Shown here: piece by piece, positions 1-6,572 of the stretch | Position numbering within the stretch: the stretch's first letter is position 1 | How the letters are laid out: each line of letters begins with the position of its first letter | Assembly (NCBI GenBank): GCA_016764335.1 | Contig: JAESSB010000035.1 | Span: forward strand, 1,213 to 8,892 | Direction: 5' to 3' | Origin: Magnetovibrio sp. | GTDB lineage: Bacteria; Pseudomonadota; Alphaproteobacteria; Rhodospirillales; Magnetovibrionaceae | DNA length: 7,680 nt | Notes under the pieces: model-generated | The model's database searches: none | What the model was told of the DNA's origin: nothing | The model's input: the letters and a program-made list of their open reading frames with translations, nothing else | Position numbers and translations under genes: made by a program

Positions 1-1085
1 ACGATGATATCCAAAGCGGTGATGGTGCCGCATTGGCGCAAGTTTCCAAACCGGGGATGATCGTTCAATTGAGCGAGGTGTTCGCCTTGTTTTTGCACCA
101 ATTGGCCAATACGCTCAAGCACTGGCTCATCTTGCCAGATTTGGGTATTGGCGTAAGCCACGGCACAGGCAATCGGGTTTGCGGTGTACGAACTTGAATG
201 AAAAAACATCTTTGCCCGTTCGGTGCTGTAGTGGGCCTCATAAATACGCTTGTGACACAGCGTCGCCGCCAGCGGCATTAAGCCCCCGGTCAGCCCCTTG
301 GAGGTACATAAGATATCGGGCACGACGCCCGCTTGTTCACAAGCAAACAAGGTCCCGGTGCGCCCCCATCCGGTCATGACTTCGTCAGCAATCATCACAA
401 CATCATGGCGTTCACATATTTTCGATAGGTCTTTCACTACATTTGCGCCGTACATCAACATGCCGCCCGCGCCCAGCACCAGGGGCTCGACCAGCAAGGC
501 TGCAACTTGGTTCGGGTGGTCTGCCAAAATTTGCTGTAAGGCCAGGGTTGTCAGATGCTCTTGCCCAACTTTGGGATAAGGGATGGTATCGACGTCAAAC
601 AACAACGGTGAATAGGCGGCATTAAAGACGCCGCGCTCCCCCACCGACATGGTGCCAAAGGTATCGCCGTGATAACCATGTTCCATGACGACGATCCGCG
701 TGCGTTGGCTTTCGCCCAGATGATGCCAATAGCCTAATGCCATTTTAAGGGCGACCTCTATGGCCGTCGAGCCACTATCGGAAAAGAACACTTTATCTAA
801 TCCTGGCGGTGTTAGCGCGATCAAAGCCTCGGCTAAATTTTCTGCGGGTTCATGGGTATGTCCAGCAAAGATCACCTGATCCAATCGCCCGGCTTGGTCC
901 TGGGCGGCTTGCACCAAGCGGGGGTGACAATGACCATGCGTCACCACCCACCACGACGATATGGCATCGATAATTTCACGCCCGTCAGGACGGTATACAT
1001 AGGCCCCCTGAGCGCGGTCAATTTTGGTCATTTCAGGCATCAGACCGTGTTGCGTGAAGGGATGCCAAATATTTGATAAGGTCAT
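1..1085 (-). CDS. bioA: adenosylmethionine-8-amino-7-oxononanoate aminotransferase (DAPA aminotransferase), C-terminus cut by window edge
   Basis: This PLP enzyme transfers the amino group of S-adenosylmethionine to KAPA, giving 7,8-diaminononanoate in biotin synthesis; it is cytosolic. My translation of the minus strand is open from the ATG at 1083-1085 to the window edge, giving 361 residues of a family that is usually about 420-430 long, so roughly the last 60-70 are missing. Visible motifs are WHPFTQH (7-13), SSWW (43-46, substrate pocket), HGYHGDTFG (136-144), the PLP aspartate in IADEVMTGWGRTG (D234), the Schiff-base lysine in TSKGLTGG (K263), and SSSYTANPIACA (297-308). The start codon overlaps the bioD stop as ATGA, which fixes the start and implies translational coupling. 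BioA is distinguished from other class III aminotransferases by the SSWW motif and its place behind bioD. The reading frame shows no damage. Confidence 0.96.
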   Translation of the reverse strand, partial: MTLSNIWHPFTQHGLMPEMTKIDRAQGAYVYRPDGREIIDAISSWWVVTHGHCHPRLVQAAQDQAGRLDQVIFAGHTHEPAENLAEALIALTPPGLDKVFFSDSGSTAIEVALKMALGYWHHLGESQRTRIVVMEHGYHGDTFGTMSVGERGVFNAAYSPLLFDVDTIPYPKVGQEHLTTLALQQILADHPNQVAALLVEPLVLGAGGMLMYGANVVKDLSKICERHDVVMIADEVMTGWGRTGTLFACEQAGVVPDILCTSKGLTGGLMPLAATLCHKRIYEAHYSTERAKMFFHSSSYTANPIACAVAYANTQIWQDEPVLERIGQLVQKQGEHLAQLNDHPRFGNLRQCGTITALDII

Positions 1086-1708
1086 TTAAATAACTCAAAA
1101 TCATTAATATTAAAATTACGTTCAAAAACTTGTTTTAAAGTATTGGCGTTAATTTGTTTCATCATCGGCACCCGGCCCAGCACTTTAACCCCTGACATTT
1201 CAGAAATGGTGCGCATATTATCAAGATTTTCATCACCGACAAAGACAATGCCGCATATAGCAACATTCATTGATTGCAAGGCTTTTAGAGACAACAAAGT
1301 GTGGTTCAAGGTGCCCAGCCCCGTACGGGCGACAAGCACCAACGGTAAATTCCACGCCGCAAATAAATCTATAAACAACATATGTCGGGTCACCGGGACC
1401 ATAAGCCCGCCAGCACCTTCGACGATAACGGGGCCCGCGGGCGGGGTCAGGCTTTGCACATCAATGCTGACCCCATCCAATTCGGCAGCACGATGAGGCG
1501 ATAACGGGTGGCTCAATACCACCGCTTCCGCCAGGACCCGGTCTGTGGACAATCCTGTCATGCGGATCACGGCCTGGGTATCGGTTTCTGGTTGCGTTCC
1601 ACATTGCACAGGCTTGAAATAGCGCGCACCCAAAGCCAAGGTGAGCATCGCCGCCACCACGGTTTTACCGACGTCAGTATCAGTCCCACTGATGATGAGC
1701 CGCGTCAT
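1082..1708 (-). CDS. bioD: ATP-dependent dethiobiotin synthetase
   Basis: BioD carboxylates DAPA with CO2 and ATP and closes the ureido ring to give dethiobiotin, the substrate of BioB. The 208-residue product is slightly shorter than the roughly 225 residues of the E. coli enzyme. The P-loop GTDTDVGKT lies at 8-16 (K15), the KPVQCG segment at 32-37 matches the family's substrate lysine region, and the VEGAGGLMVP motif at 96-105 carries the conserved acidic residue (E97). ARTGLGTLNHTLLS at 127-140 is the usual nucleotide-side helix region. The ATG at 1706-1708 overlaps the bioF stop (ATGA), and its own stop overlaps the bioA start in the same way, so it is the middle gene of a coupled trio. 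No damage is visible. Confidence 0.96.
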   Translation of the reverse strand: MTRLIISGTDTDVGKTVVAAMLTLALGARYFKPVQCGTQPETDTQAVIRMTGLSTDRVLAEAVVLSHPLSPHRAAELDGVSIDVQSLTPPAGPVIVEGAGGLMVPVTRHMLFIDLFAAWNLPLVLVARTGLGTLNHTLLSLKALQSMNVAICGIVFVGDENLDNMRTISEMSGVKVLGRVPMMKQINANTLKQVFERNFNINDFELFK

Positions 1709-2802
1709 GCGTTAAAGGCCAAGGCCAGAGCGTCTATATCTTGGGCCGTGCTGTTTAGGGTAATGCTCATGCGCAAACGGGCCGTATTTCTGGGCACCGT
1801 GGGGGTGCGGATGGCGCGAATGTCAAAACCCTGAGCTTGCAACCCTTCGGCCAACGCCAAAGCCGCCCCATCATCACCAATGATCAACGGCAAAATTTGC
1901 GTGGACCCCGGCACTTGAGGAAACACGCGGTGTGCGTATTGCGTAAGGTCCAACAGGGCCTGCCTACGCTCAGGCTCATCGCGCACCACCTTCAACGCGG
2001 CTTGGACGGCAACGGCGGCCAACGGCGGCGGCGCGGTGGTATAGATAAAACTGCGCGCCGTGTTGATGAGGTAATCTTTAAGCAGGGCAGACAACGTCAC
2101 CAAAGCCCCTGATTGTCCTAAGGCTTTGCCGCATGTATGCATTGAAATTAAATTGGATCTGCCTTCAAAGGCACAACTTAAGCCCCGCCCATCCGGCCCG
2201 TGGACGCCTGTGGCATGGGCCTCATCCACAATCACATAGGCCTCAAAGCGATCTGCAATATCCATGATGTCTGCCAAAGGCGCCAGGTCACCATCCATGG
2301 AATAAACGCTTTCCACGACAATCCATATTTTATCGGCACCCTGTGCCCGGGCCCGTTTGACGGCGTCTTCACAGGCCTGTGCATCATTGTGAGCGAATTT
2401 TTTATGACGCGCCAATGATGCATGTATGCCTTCCTTGGCGCTGGCATGAATGTAGGCATCAAATACGATGATATCCCCGCGCCCTGGCAAGGTCGTCAAC
2501 AGCGCCAAATTGGCCAGATACCCGGTCGACATAAACAAGGCTGCTTCGGTGCCAAAAAAATCGGCGGCGAAGGCTTCTAGGTCTTCGTGCTGGTCATGAT
2601 TGCCCCGCAACAAGCGCGAGCCACCAGACCCCAAAGGTACGCCGTTTTGAAGTGCCTGCACCATCGTTTGGCGAATACCTGTATGATTGGCAAGGCCAAG
2701 ATAATCGTTAGAACTAAAATCAATGCCGCCAGGCATGCTTAAAGTCCGACGCTTATTCTGCTTCGACAGCCCCGCCAGTTTGTTCGAAAACGCGTTCGCC
2801 AC
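1705..2802 (-). CDS. bioF: 8-amino-7-oxononanoate synthase (KAPA synthase)
   Basis: BioF is a PLP alpha-oxoamine synthase that condenses pimeloyl thioester with L-alanine to give KAPA, the first step after pimelate formation. The 365 residues contain IDFSSNDYLGLA (27-38), the glycine-rich GSGGSRLLRGNH (58-69), the cofactor-stacking histidine in YIHAS (H119), VDEAHATGV (192-200, D193 and H196), and the PLP lysine in HTCGKALGQSG (K226). The C-terminal TPTVPRNTARLR (333-344) is typical. The start is GTG, supported by AGGA at 2811-2814 with 8 bases of spacing. The next in-frame ATG (codon 23) would remove N-terminal sequence that looks normal for the family. Upstream there is no bioB: the decayed end of an IS481 transposase lies 27 bases before the start codon, in the same frame and separated by TGA at 2830-2832. 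Confidence 0.95.
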   Translation of the reverse strand: MANAFSNKLAGLSKQNKRRTLSMPGGIDFSSNDYLGLANHTGIRQTMVQALQNGVPLGSGGSRLLRGNHDQHEDLEAFAADFFGTEAALFMSTGYLANLALLTTLPGRGDIIVFDAYIHASAKEGIHASLARHKKFAHNDAQACEDAVKRARAQGADKIWIVVESVYSMDGDLAPLADIMDIADRFEAYVIVDEAHATGVHGPDGRGLSCAFEGRSNLISMHTCGKALGQSGALVTLSALLKDYLINTARSFIYTTAPPPLAAVAVQAALKVVRDEPERRQALLDLTQYAHRVFPQVPGSTQILPLIIGDDGAALALAEGLQAQGFDIRAIRTPTVPRNTARLRMSITLNSTAQDIDALALAFNA

Positions 2803-2810
2803 CTGATATT

Positions 2811-2814
2811 TCCT
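2811..2814 (-). promoter_or_regulatory. ribosome binding site deciding the GTG start of bioF
   Basis: On the minus strand AGGA is followed by eight bases (AATATCAG) and then GTG at 2800-2802. This good Shine-Dalgarno spacing supports the GTG over the later in-frame ATG. The site lies between the decayed transposase end and bioF, so it is probably native bioF leader sequence. That is an inference. Confidence 0.6.
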
Positions 2815-2829
2815 GTGCTGGGTGTTTAG

Positions 2830-3119
2830 TCACGGACTGTGATGCTTTGGGTTTAGTTTGAATCGTTTTGGCTCTTTTGTCCATGTTTTGCAGATATATT
2901 CGTGCGGGGTTAAACCTTTCAAGGTCTTTAAACGCTTTGCGAAGCTGTAAGCTTTTAAGACGATCTGCAAGTGGGTTTTGAGCGGGTCGGGGCTTTCGTC
3001 GTGATAGCGTTTGATCGTGGCTTCTTTTAAGGTTCGCTTCATCCTTTCGACTTTTCCATTGGTCCAGGGGGGCGGGTGATTTGAGTCTTGCGGTGCTCAA
3101 TCTTGCGCTCATTACAAGT
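2830..3119 (-). pseudogene. IS481-family transposase remnant, C-terminal part
   Basis: Read on the minus strand, this stretch gives the C-terminal third of an IS481-type DDE transposase: CNERKIEHRKTQ, then WTNGKVERMKRTLKEATIKR with the catalytic-site glutamate in VER, then KAYSFAKRLKTLKGLTPHEY and ICKTWTKEPKRFKLNP, ending at TGA 2830-2832. The family normally runs on to a tail like PGLNT before its stop. Here that tail codes on past the TGA (CTA AAC ACC), so the stop looks like a point mutation. Near 3079-3083 the reading frame slips by one base between KTQ and NHP, and two extra prolines sit before WTNG. The N-terminal two thirds are absent on this strand. No intact transposase can be made from it. 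The family call rests on strong motif resemblance from memory. Confidence 0.85.
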
Positions 3120-3145
3120 CACGATCCCCACAAGTCACGATCTTC
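3114..3145 (+). repeat. 16-base tandem duplication at the junction of two transposase remnants
   Basis: ACAAGTCACGATCCCC at 3114-3129 is followed directly by ACAAGTCACGATCTTC at 3130-3145, identical at 14 of 16 positions (the first 13 run without a break). The first copy overlaps the 5' limit of the minus-strand remnant and the second overlaps the beginning of the plus-strand remnant. It may mark the recombination joint between the two IS481 pieces. Confidence 0.7.
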
Positions 3146-3640
3146 ATGACATCGGTGCTTGCCGGCGCCATGGGATCTCTCGGCTACCGAAGTTGGGCGC
3201 GGACAAACCCACGCAAAAAATTAAAACATATCCGATTCCCCTGGAAACGATGTTTCCCTCCCTAGGGGCTTTGCCCCAGAAGAGGTCCTCTGGGACGAAG
3301 GCGCGCTAAGGCGTGGCTATGTTCACATCGACATCGCTGAAGTCCGCACAGAGGACGGAACATTGTATCTTTTGTGACGATTGATCGCACGTCAAAGCTG
3401 GCCTATGTAGACTTACACGAGTGCTAAACCAAAGTGATTACCGCAGGCTTCTTCAGAAATTTCATCAAGGCCATCCCTTATCATATCCACACAATTATGA
3501 CGGATCATGGCCTTCCGTTTTCAAATCATGTGCGCCAGAAATACGCTTCTCACTATATCTTTGATCGTTTCTGTGATGAACACAATATTGAACACAGGAA
3601 ACGTACGCACCCAAATGGGCCATGGACTGCCTCACACTAT
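3126..3640 (+). pseudogene. IS481-family transposase remnant, N-terminal and DDE-core part, multiply disrupted
   Basis: Across three frames of the plus strand the order of an IS481 transposase can be followed: RSS-stop-HRCL (TGA at 3147-3149), a one-base slip near 3162-3166, RHGISRLPKLGADKP and KIKTYPI up to 3237, a 77-base foreign insert, GYVHIDIAEVRTEDGTLYL with the first catalytic aspartate, a one-base deletion near 3371, TIDRTSKLAYVDLHE, a TAA stop at 3425-3427, then FFRNFIKAIPYHIHTIMTDH with the second catalytic aspartate. It ends near HNIEHRKRTHPNGPWT, after which resemblance stops. The part following PWT, including the catalytic glutamate, is missing on this strand. At least two stops, two frameshifts, one insertion and a truncation make it dead. 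It shares the IEHRK region with the minus-strand piece at 2830-3119, so the two cannot be halves of a single copy unless part was duplicated. Confidence 0.85.
3238..3314. repeat. 77-base palindrome-rich insert inside the transposase remnant
   Basis: The transposase reading TYPI stops at 3237 and resumes as GYVHID at 3315. The 77 bases between have no counterpart in the family. They are built of inverted repeats: GGAAAC/GTTTCC (3243-3248 with 3252-3257, loop GAT), CCCCT/AGGGG (3238-3242 with 3264-3268) enclosing it, GGGGC/GCCCC (3265-3269 with 3273-3277, loop TTT) and CCCAGA/TCTGGG (3275-3280 with 3289-3294). The last three overlap and could be alternative folds. The length is not a multiple of three. 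I see no clear target-site duplication. It resembles a REP- or MITE-like small element, but I cannot name a family. Confidence 0.6.
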
Positions 3641-3669
3641 CTGTGGTGCGCCCCTTGCGAAGGGTGAAC

Positions 3670-3698
3670 TTCAAGGCTATGTCTGGGGCTCACATAAT
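3670..3698 (+). promoter_or_regulatory. weak candidate promoter for the EI24 gene
   Basis: TTCAAG at 3670-3675 and CATAAT at 3693-3698 are spaced by 17 bases, with five of six -10 positions but only three of six -35 positions matching the sigma-70 consensus. It lies just past the transposase remnant and would start transcription about 25 bases before the gene. A read-through or more distant promoter is equally possible. Confidence 0.25.
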
Positions 3699-3717
3699 AT
3701 TTTGCACTTTAGCGGCT

Positions 3718-3722
3718 AGGGG
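3718..3722 (+). promoter_or_regulatory. ribosome binding site of the EI24 gene
   Basis: AGGGG is followed by eight bases (CTTCCCGC) and then ATG at 3731. It supports that ATG as the true start even though decayed IS sequence lies shortly upstream. Confidence 0.55.
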
Positions 3723-3730
3723 CTTCCCGC

Positions 3731-4564
3731 ATGGGGACTTTATTATCGGCATACTTTAAGGGCTTTGGTCAATTATCGGACTCCAAAACGCGCGCCGTTG
3801 TGATGCGTTCGATCGCCGGGGCGATCTTCGTTTTTATCGTCTTATATATTGCCCTGTATTTCGCGTTAAAAATTACGGCCTTTGTCTCCATTGGTTGGTT
3901 AGAAATTATTTTTGACACCATCGCGCAGTTTGGCGTGATGGCTTTAACCTGGTTGTTATTTCCCGCCGTTGTGACTGCCGTTGGATCGTTTATGTTGAAT
4001 GGCGTCGTCGAAGCCGTCGAACAACGCCACTATCCCAATAAACCCGTCGCTCCCGGCCAAACCATCGCAGAAAGCCTTGTTCCCGCCGCCAAATTTATGG
4101 CCGTGACCGTTGGCTTTAACTTACTGTTGGTGCCGTTGTTAATTATTCCGCCGCTATGGCCCATTCTACCCTTTATCTATCTGGGGCTAAATGGCTATTT
4201 GATTAGCCGTGAATATTTTGAATTGGTGGCGTTGCGGCGCATATCCCCCGACGATGCTAAGGCCATGCACGAACGGTGGAAGACGCCGTTGTTGATTGGT
4301 GGCATCGGTTTTGCCTTTATGTTGACGATTCCGCTGCTTAACTTGATTGCCCCGGTTATTGCCACGGCAGCCATGGTGCATATGTTTGAAACCTGGCGCA
4401 AAAAAGACGGTGTTGTCGATAAACCCACCCCAACCGGGCGCAATTCACCCCCTAAAAAACAAGATGTAATAAGTTCTCTTGATTTAGCCTCCACAACAAA
4501 GGCTAAAAGCAGGACTTTGAGCGATGAGGATGACGTGATGAACCTTTCTAGACCGGATAAATAA
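3731..4564 (+). CDS. EI24-domain (CysZ-like) integral membrane protein
   Basis: This 277-residue inner-membrane protein resembles the alphaproteobacterial EI24-domain family, distantly related to the sulfate transporter CysZ. It begins YFKGFGQLSD (8-17), typical of these N-termini. Hydrophobic segments lie at about 28-50, 66-89, 123-158 (with the proline-rich PLLIIPPLWPILP) and 186-217. The motif SREYFELVALRRIS at 159-172 is the most recognisable signature of the family. The last 55 residues after FETWRKK are hydrophilic and probably cytoplasmic. Its substrate, if it transports anything, cannot be read from the sequence, and sulfate transport should not be assumed because no cys genes are nearby. 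Codons and frame look healthy. It ends TAA three bases before the lipoprotein gene, so the two are likely co-transcribed. Confidence 0.82.
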   Translation: MGTLLSAYFKGFGQLSDSKTRAVVMRSIAGAIFVFIVLYIALYFALKITAFVSIGWLEIIFDTIAQFGVMALTWLLFPAVVTAVGSFMLNGVVEAVEQRHYPNKPVAPGQTIAESLVPAAKFMAVTVGFNLLLVPLLIIPPLWPILPFIYLGLNGYLISREYFELVALRRISPDDAKAMHERWKTPLLIGGIGFAFMLTIPLLNLIAPVIATAAMVHMFETWRKKDGVVDKPTPTGRNSPPKKQDVISSLDLASTTKAKSRTLSDEDDVMNLSRPDK

Positions 4565-4567
4565 GAC

Positions 4568-4978
4568 ATGAAAAAAAATCTTATTTTATGTTTAGTGTTG
4601 ATCCTTGGTGCATGTTCCAGCCAAAACACCCAACCAACAACACAACCCATCACGCAGCCGATCCGTCAAGCCGTGGCCAAAGCAGCATCTGCCGTGGAGA
4701 CTGTATTTGCCCGTATTACCGCCTTTAAACCTAAGGTAACCGCCGAAAATGTGTTGGGTAAGGACGATGCTTGGTTGCGCGCAACTTTAGGTGAGCCAAC
4801 CTTCATCCGCGCAGACCTTCATGCCAATATTTGGCAGTATAAGAATGAGTCTTGTGTTTTGAGCTTATTTTTATATCCCGATACAGACACGAGTCCGACC
4901 CTGTCTATCATGCATTTTGATGCCCGCGATGCTTTGGGCCATAACATGGATCGTGACAGGTGCTTGGCAACATTTTAG
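4568..4978 (+). CDS. small predicted lipoprotein of unknown function
   Basis: The 136-residue product starts with a lipoprotein signal peptide: MKKN, the hydrophobic stretch 5-13, and lipobox LGAC with the lipidated cysteine at C16. After it comes a flexible Gln/Thr/Pro-rich linker (about 19-33), a short helical stretch, and a C-terminal domain with LGKDDAWLRATLGEPTFIR (63-81) followed by IWQYKNESCVLSLFLYP (88-104). The 'L..LGEPT..R....IWQY' arrangement resembles small alphaproteobacterial outer-membrane lipoproteins and is somewhat like the BamE/OmlA repeat, but I would not assign it there. Two cysteines of the mature domain (C96, C132) could form a disulfide. It follows the EI24 gene by three bases, so the products may act together at the envelope. 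The gene converges on nth, with 28 bases between stops and no clear terminator. Confidence 0.78.
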   Translation: MKKNLILCLVLILGACSSQNTQPTTQPITQPIRQAVAKAASAVETVFARITAFKPKVTAENVLGKDDAWLRATLGEPTFIRADLHANIWQYKNESCVLSLFLYPDTDTSPTLSIMHFDARDALGHNMDRDRCLATF

Positions 4979-5006
4979 ATTATATATTAGGATTAATTAT
5001 TAAATC

Positions 5007-5639
5007 TTATAATGTTTTGTCTTTAAAGCCGCACAGATCGTTGACAGGGCAGGTTGGACAAGCGGGCTTGCGGGCCTTGCACACATAACGACCCTGTAAA
5101 ATCAGCCAATGGTGGGCATGCACCATAAACTCATGCGGTATCACCTTCAGCAATTTTTGTTCCACCGCCAGCGGCGTCTTACCGGGGGCTAATCCGGTGC
5201 GGTTACCAACCCGAAAAATGTGCGTGTCCACCGCCATGGTGGGTTCCCCCCAACACACATTCAACACAACATTAGCCGTTTTACGACCAACGCCGGGCAG
5301 CCGTTCTAGTTCCGCCCGCGTGCGCGGAACCTCACCACCAAACTCATCGACCAACAATTGGCTCATGGCGATGATATGTTTGGCCTTGGTGTTGAACAAA
5401 CCGATGGTTTTAATATGAGCCTTCAAGCCTTCAAGCCCCAAGGCCAACATTTTTTGTGGCGTATCGACATTGCTAAACAAGTTTTTGGTGGCCTTGTTAA
5501 CGCCAATATCTGTGGCTTGCGCCGATAAAGCCACAGCGACCACCAGTGTATACGCATTGGTCCACACCAATTCTGATTTAGGTTCAGGATTTGTGGCGCG
5601 CAGGCGGGTGAAAAATGCTTGGACGGCTGACTTTTTCAT
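5007..5639 (-). CDS. nth: endonuclease III, DNA glycosylase/AP lyase
   Basis: Nth removes oxidised pyrimidines from DNA and cleaves the abasic site by beta-elimination in base-excision repair. The 210 residues match the E. coli protein (211) almost position for position. The helix-hairpin-helix LPGVGRKTANVVLN (114-127) carries catalytic K120, VDTHIFRVGNRTG (137-149) carries catalytic D138, and the C-terminal 4Fe-4S ligands are C187, C194, C197 and C203 (C-x6-C-x2-C-x5-C). All key residues are present. It starts 34 bases after the dapB stop on the same strand, so a dapB-nth operon is likely. Its ribosome site is weak (AAGAG region near 5646-5650), which may mean coupling to upstream translation. 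Confidence 0.97.
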   Translation of the reverse strand: MKKSAVQAFFTRLRATNPEPKSELVWTNAYTLVVAVALSAQATDIGVNKATKNLFSNVDTPQKMLALGLEGLKAHIKTIGLFNTKAKHIIAMSQLLVDEFGGEVPRTRAELERLPGVGRKTANVVLNVCWGEPTMAVDTHIFRVGNRTGLAPGKTPLAVEQKLLKVIPHEFMVHAHHWLILQGRYVCKARKPACPTCPVNDLCGFKDKTL

Positions 5640-5673
5640 GCTTTTGCTCTTAGACTCAGTTCGACAACCACGG

Positions 5674-6471
5674 TTAAAATCCTAACACGTCTTTCATGTT
5701 ATAAAAGCCGGGATTTTGCGCCGTGGCCCAAATCGCAGCCCGCACAGCGCCATTGGCAAATATTTCACGCGACGCCGCTTTGTGGGTGATTTCAACCCGT
5801 TCGCCGGGCCCGGCAAACATCACCGTATGATCGCCCACCACATCGCCACCGCGCAAGGTGGCAAAGCCAATATCGCCCGATGTGCGGGGACCAATGATGC
5901 CGTCACGAACTTTATCGGCAACGTCCACTAAATCAACATCGCGACCCGCCGCGGCGGCTTGGCCCAATGCCCAAGCAGTTCCCGACGGAGCGTCAATTTT
6001 ATGGTGATGATGCATTTCGATGATTTCGATGTCATAGGCTTCCGGTAAGATCCGCGCCGCTTGTTCGACTAAGCCCAGCAACATATTGACGCCAACCGAA
6101 TAATTCGCCGCCTGCACAATGGGCGCAAAGCTTGAGGCTTGGCGTATAACACTTTGTTGCTCATCATTCAGGCCCGTAGTGCCAATCACCAAAGCCGTCC
6201 CGGTGGCTTGGGCAATTTGTGCATGAGCCGTGGTGGCGTTGGGAAAGGAAAAATCGACCACAACATCAACGGCGTCAAATAAGGCGCGCGCGTCCGATCC
6301 TAAAACAACACCGACGGCATTAAGGCCCGTCAAAACGCCAAGGTCTTTGCCCAGATCAGGATGCCCTAAGGCTTCGACCCCACCACCGATCTGTGCCCCA
6401 TCAGCAGCCCCCACGGCAACTAATAACATACGCCCCATGCGCCCAGCAGCACCCACAATTCCGATTTTCAT
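5674..6471 (-). CDS. dapB: 4-hydroxy-tetrahydrodipicolinate reductase
   Basis: DapB reduces hydroxy-tetrahydrodipicolinate with NAD(P)H in the diaminopimelate/lysine pathway. The 265 residues show the Rossmann dinucleotide motif GIVGAAGRMGRM (4-15), VVDFSFPNAT (71-80), VIGTTG (95-100), NYSVGVNMLLGL (123-134) and the family signature EIIEMHHHHKIDAPSGTA (149-166) containing the catalytic histidine (H154/H155) and lysine (K158). FATLRGGDVVGDHTVMF (203-219) and the terminal FYNMKDVLGF are also typical. The length is normal and undamaged. The ATG at 6469-6471 immediately precedes the Rossmann strand, and GGA nine bases upstream plus an AGAGAG run serve as ribosome site. It is probably the first gene of a dapB-nth operon; dnaJ, which often precedes dapB in relatives, is not seen here. 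Confidence 0.97.
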   Translation of the reverse strand: MKIGIVGAAGRMGRMLLVAVGAADGAQIGGGVEALGHPDLGKDLGVLTGLNAVGVVLGSDARALFDAVDVVVDFSFPNATTAHAQIAQATGTALVIGTTGLNDEQQSVIRQASSFAPIVQAANYSVGVNMLLGLVEQAARILPEAYDIEIIEMHHHHKIDAPSGTAWALGQAAAAGRDVDLVDVADKVRDGIIGPRTSGDIGFATLRGGDVVGDHTVMFAGPGERVEITHKAASREIFANGAVRAAIWATAQNPGFYNMKDVLGF

Positions 6472-6572
6472 GGCTCTCTATCCACCCACAACTTAAAAAA
6501 CACAAGATGCACGATGTTTATCATTTACAGATCGAAATTACCACACCCTTGCCTTTGCGGTTTATGCTCCAG

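Noticed and set aside
298..579. Plus-strand open frame opposite bioA
   Set aside because: The minus strand carries an uninterrupted aminotransferase with PLP lysine and substrate motifs, so this is a shadow.
1143..1496. Plus-strand open frame of 117 codons
   Set aside because: It is antisense to bioD, whose catalytic motifs are complete; nothing in the plus-strand product is recognisable.
2753..3112. Minus-strand open frame of 119 codons overlapping the start of bioF
   Set aside because: It runs in another frame across the IS481 remnant and into bioF. Its product has no sensible family features, whereas the transposase and BioF motifs are in different frames.
4195..4653. Minus-strand open frame of 152 codons opposite the EI24 and lipoprotein genes
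   Set aside because: It is a shadow of two well-supported plus-strand genes and has no motif of its own.
4979..5013. AT-rich inverted repeat ATTATA/TATAAT between the lipoprotein gene and nth as a bidirectional terminator
   Set aside because: Six A/T pairs with a loop over 20 bases would be very unstable and no G+C-rich stem is present, so I do not call a terminator.
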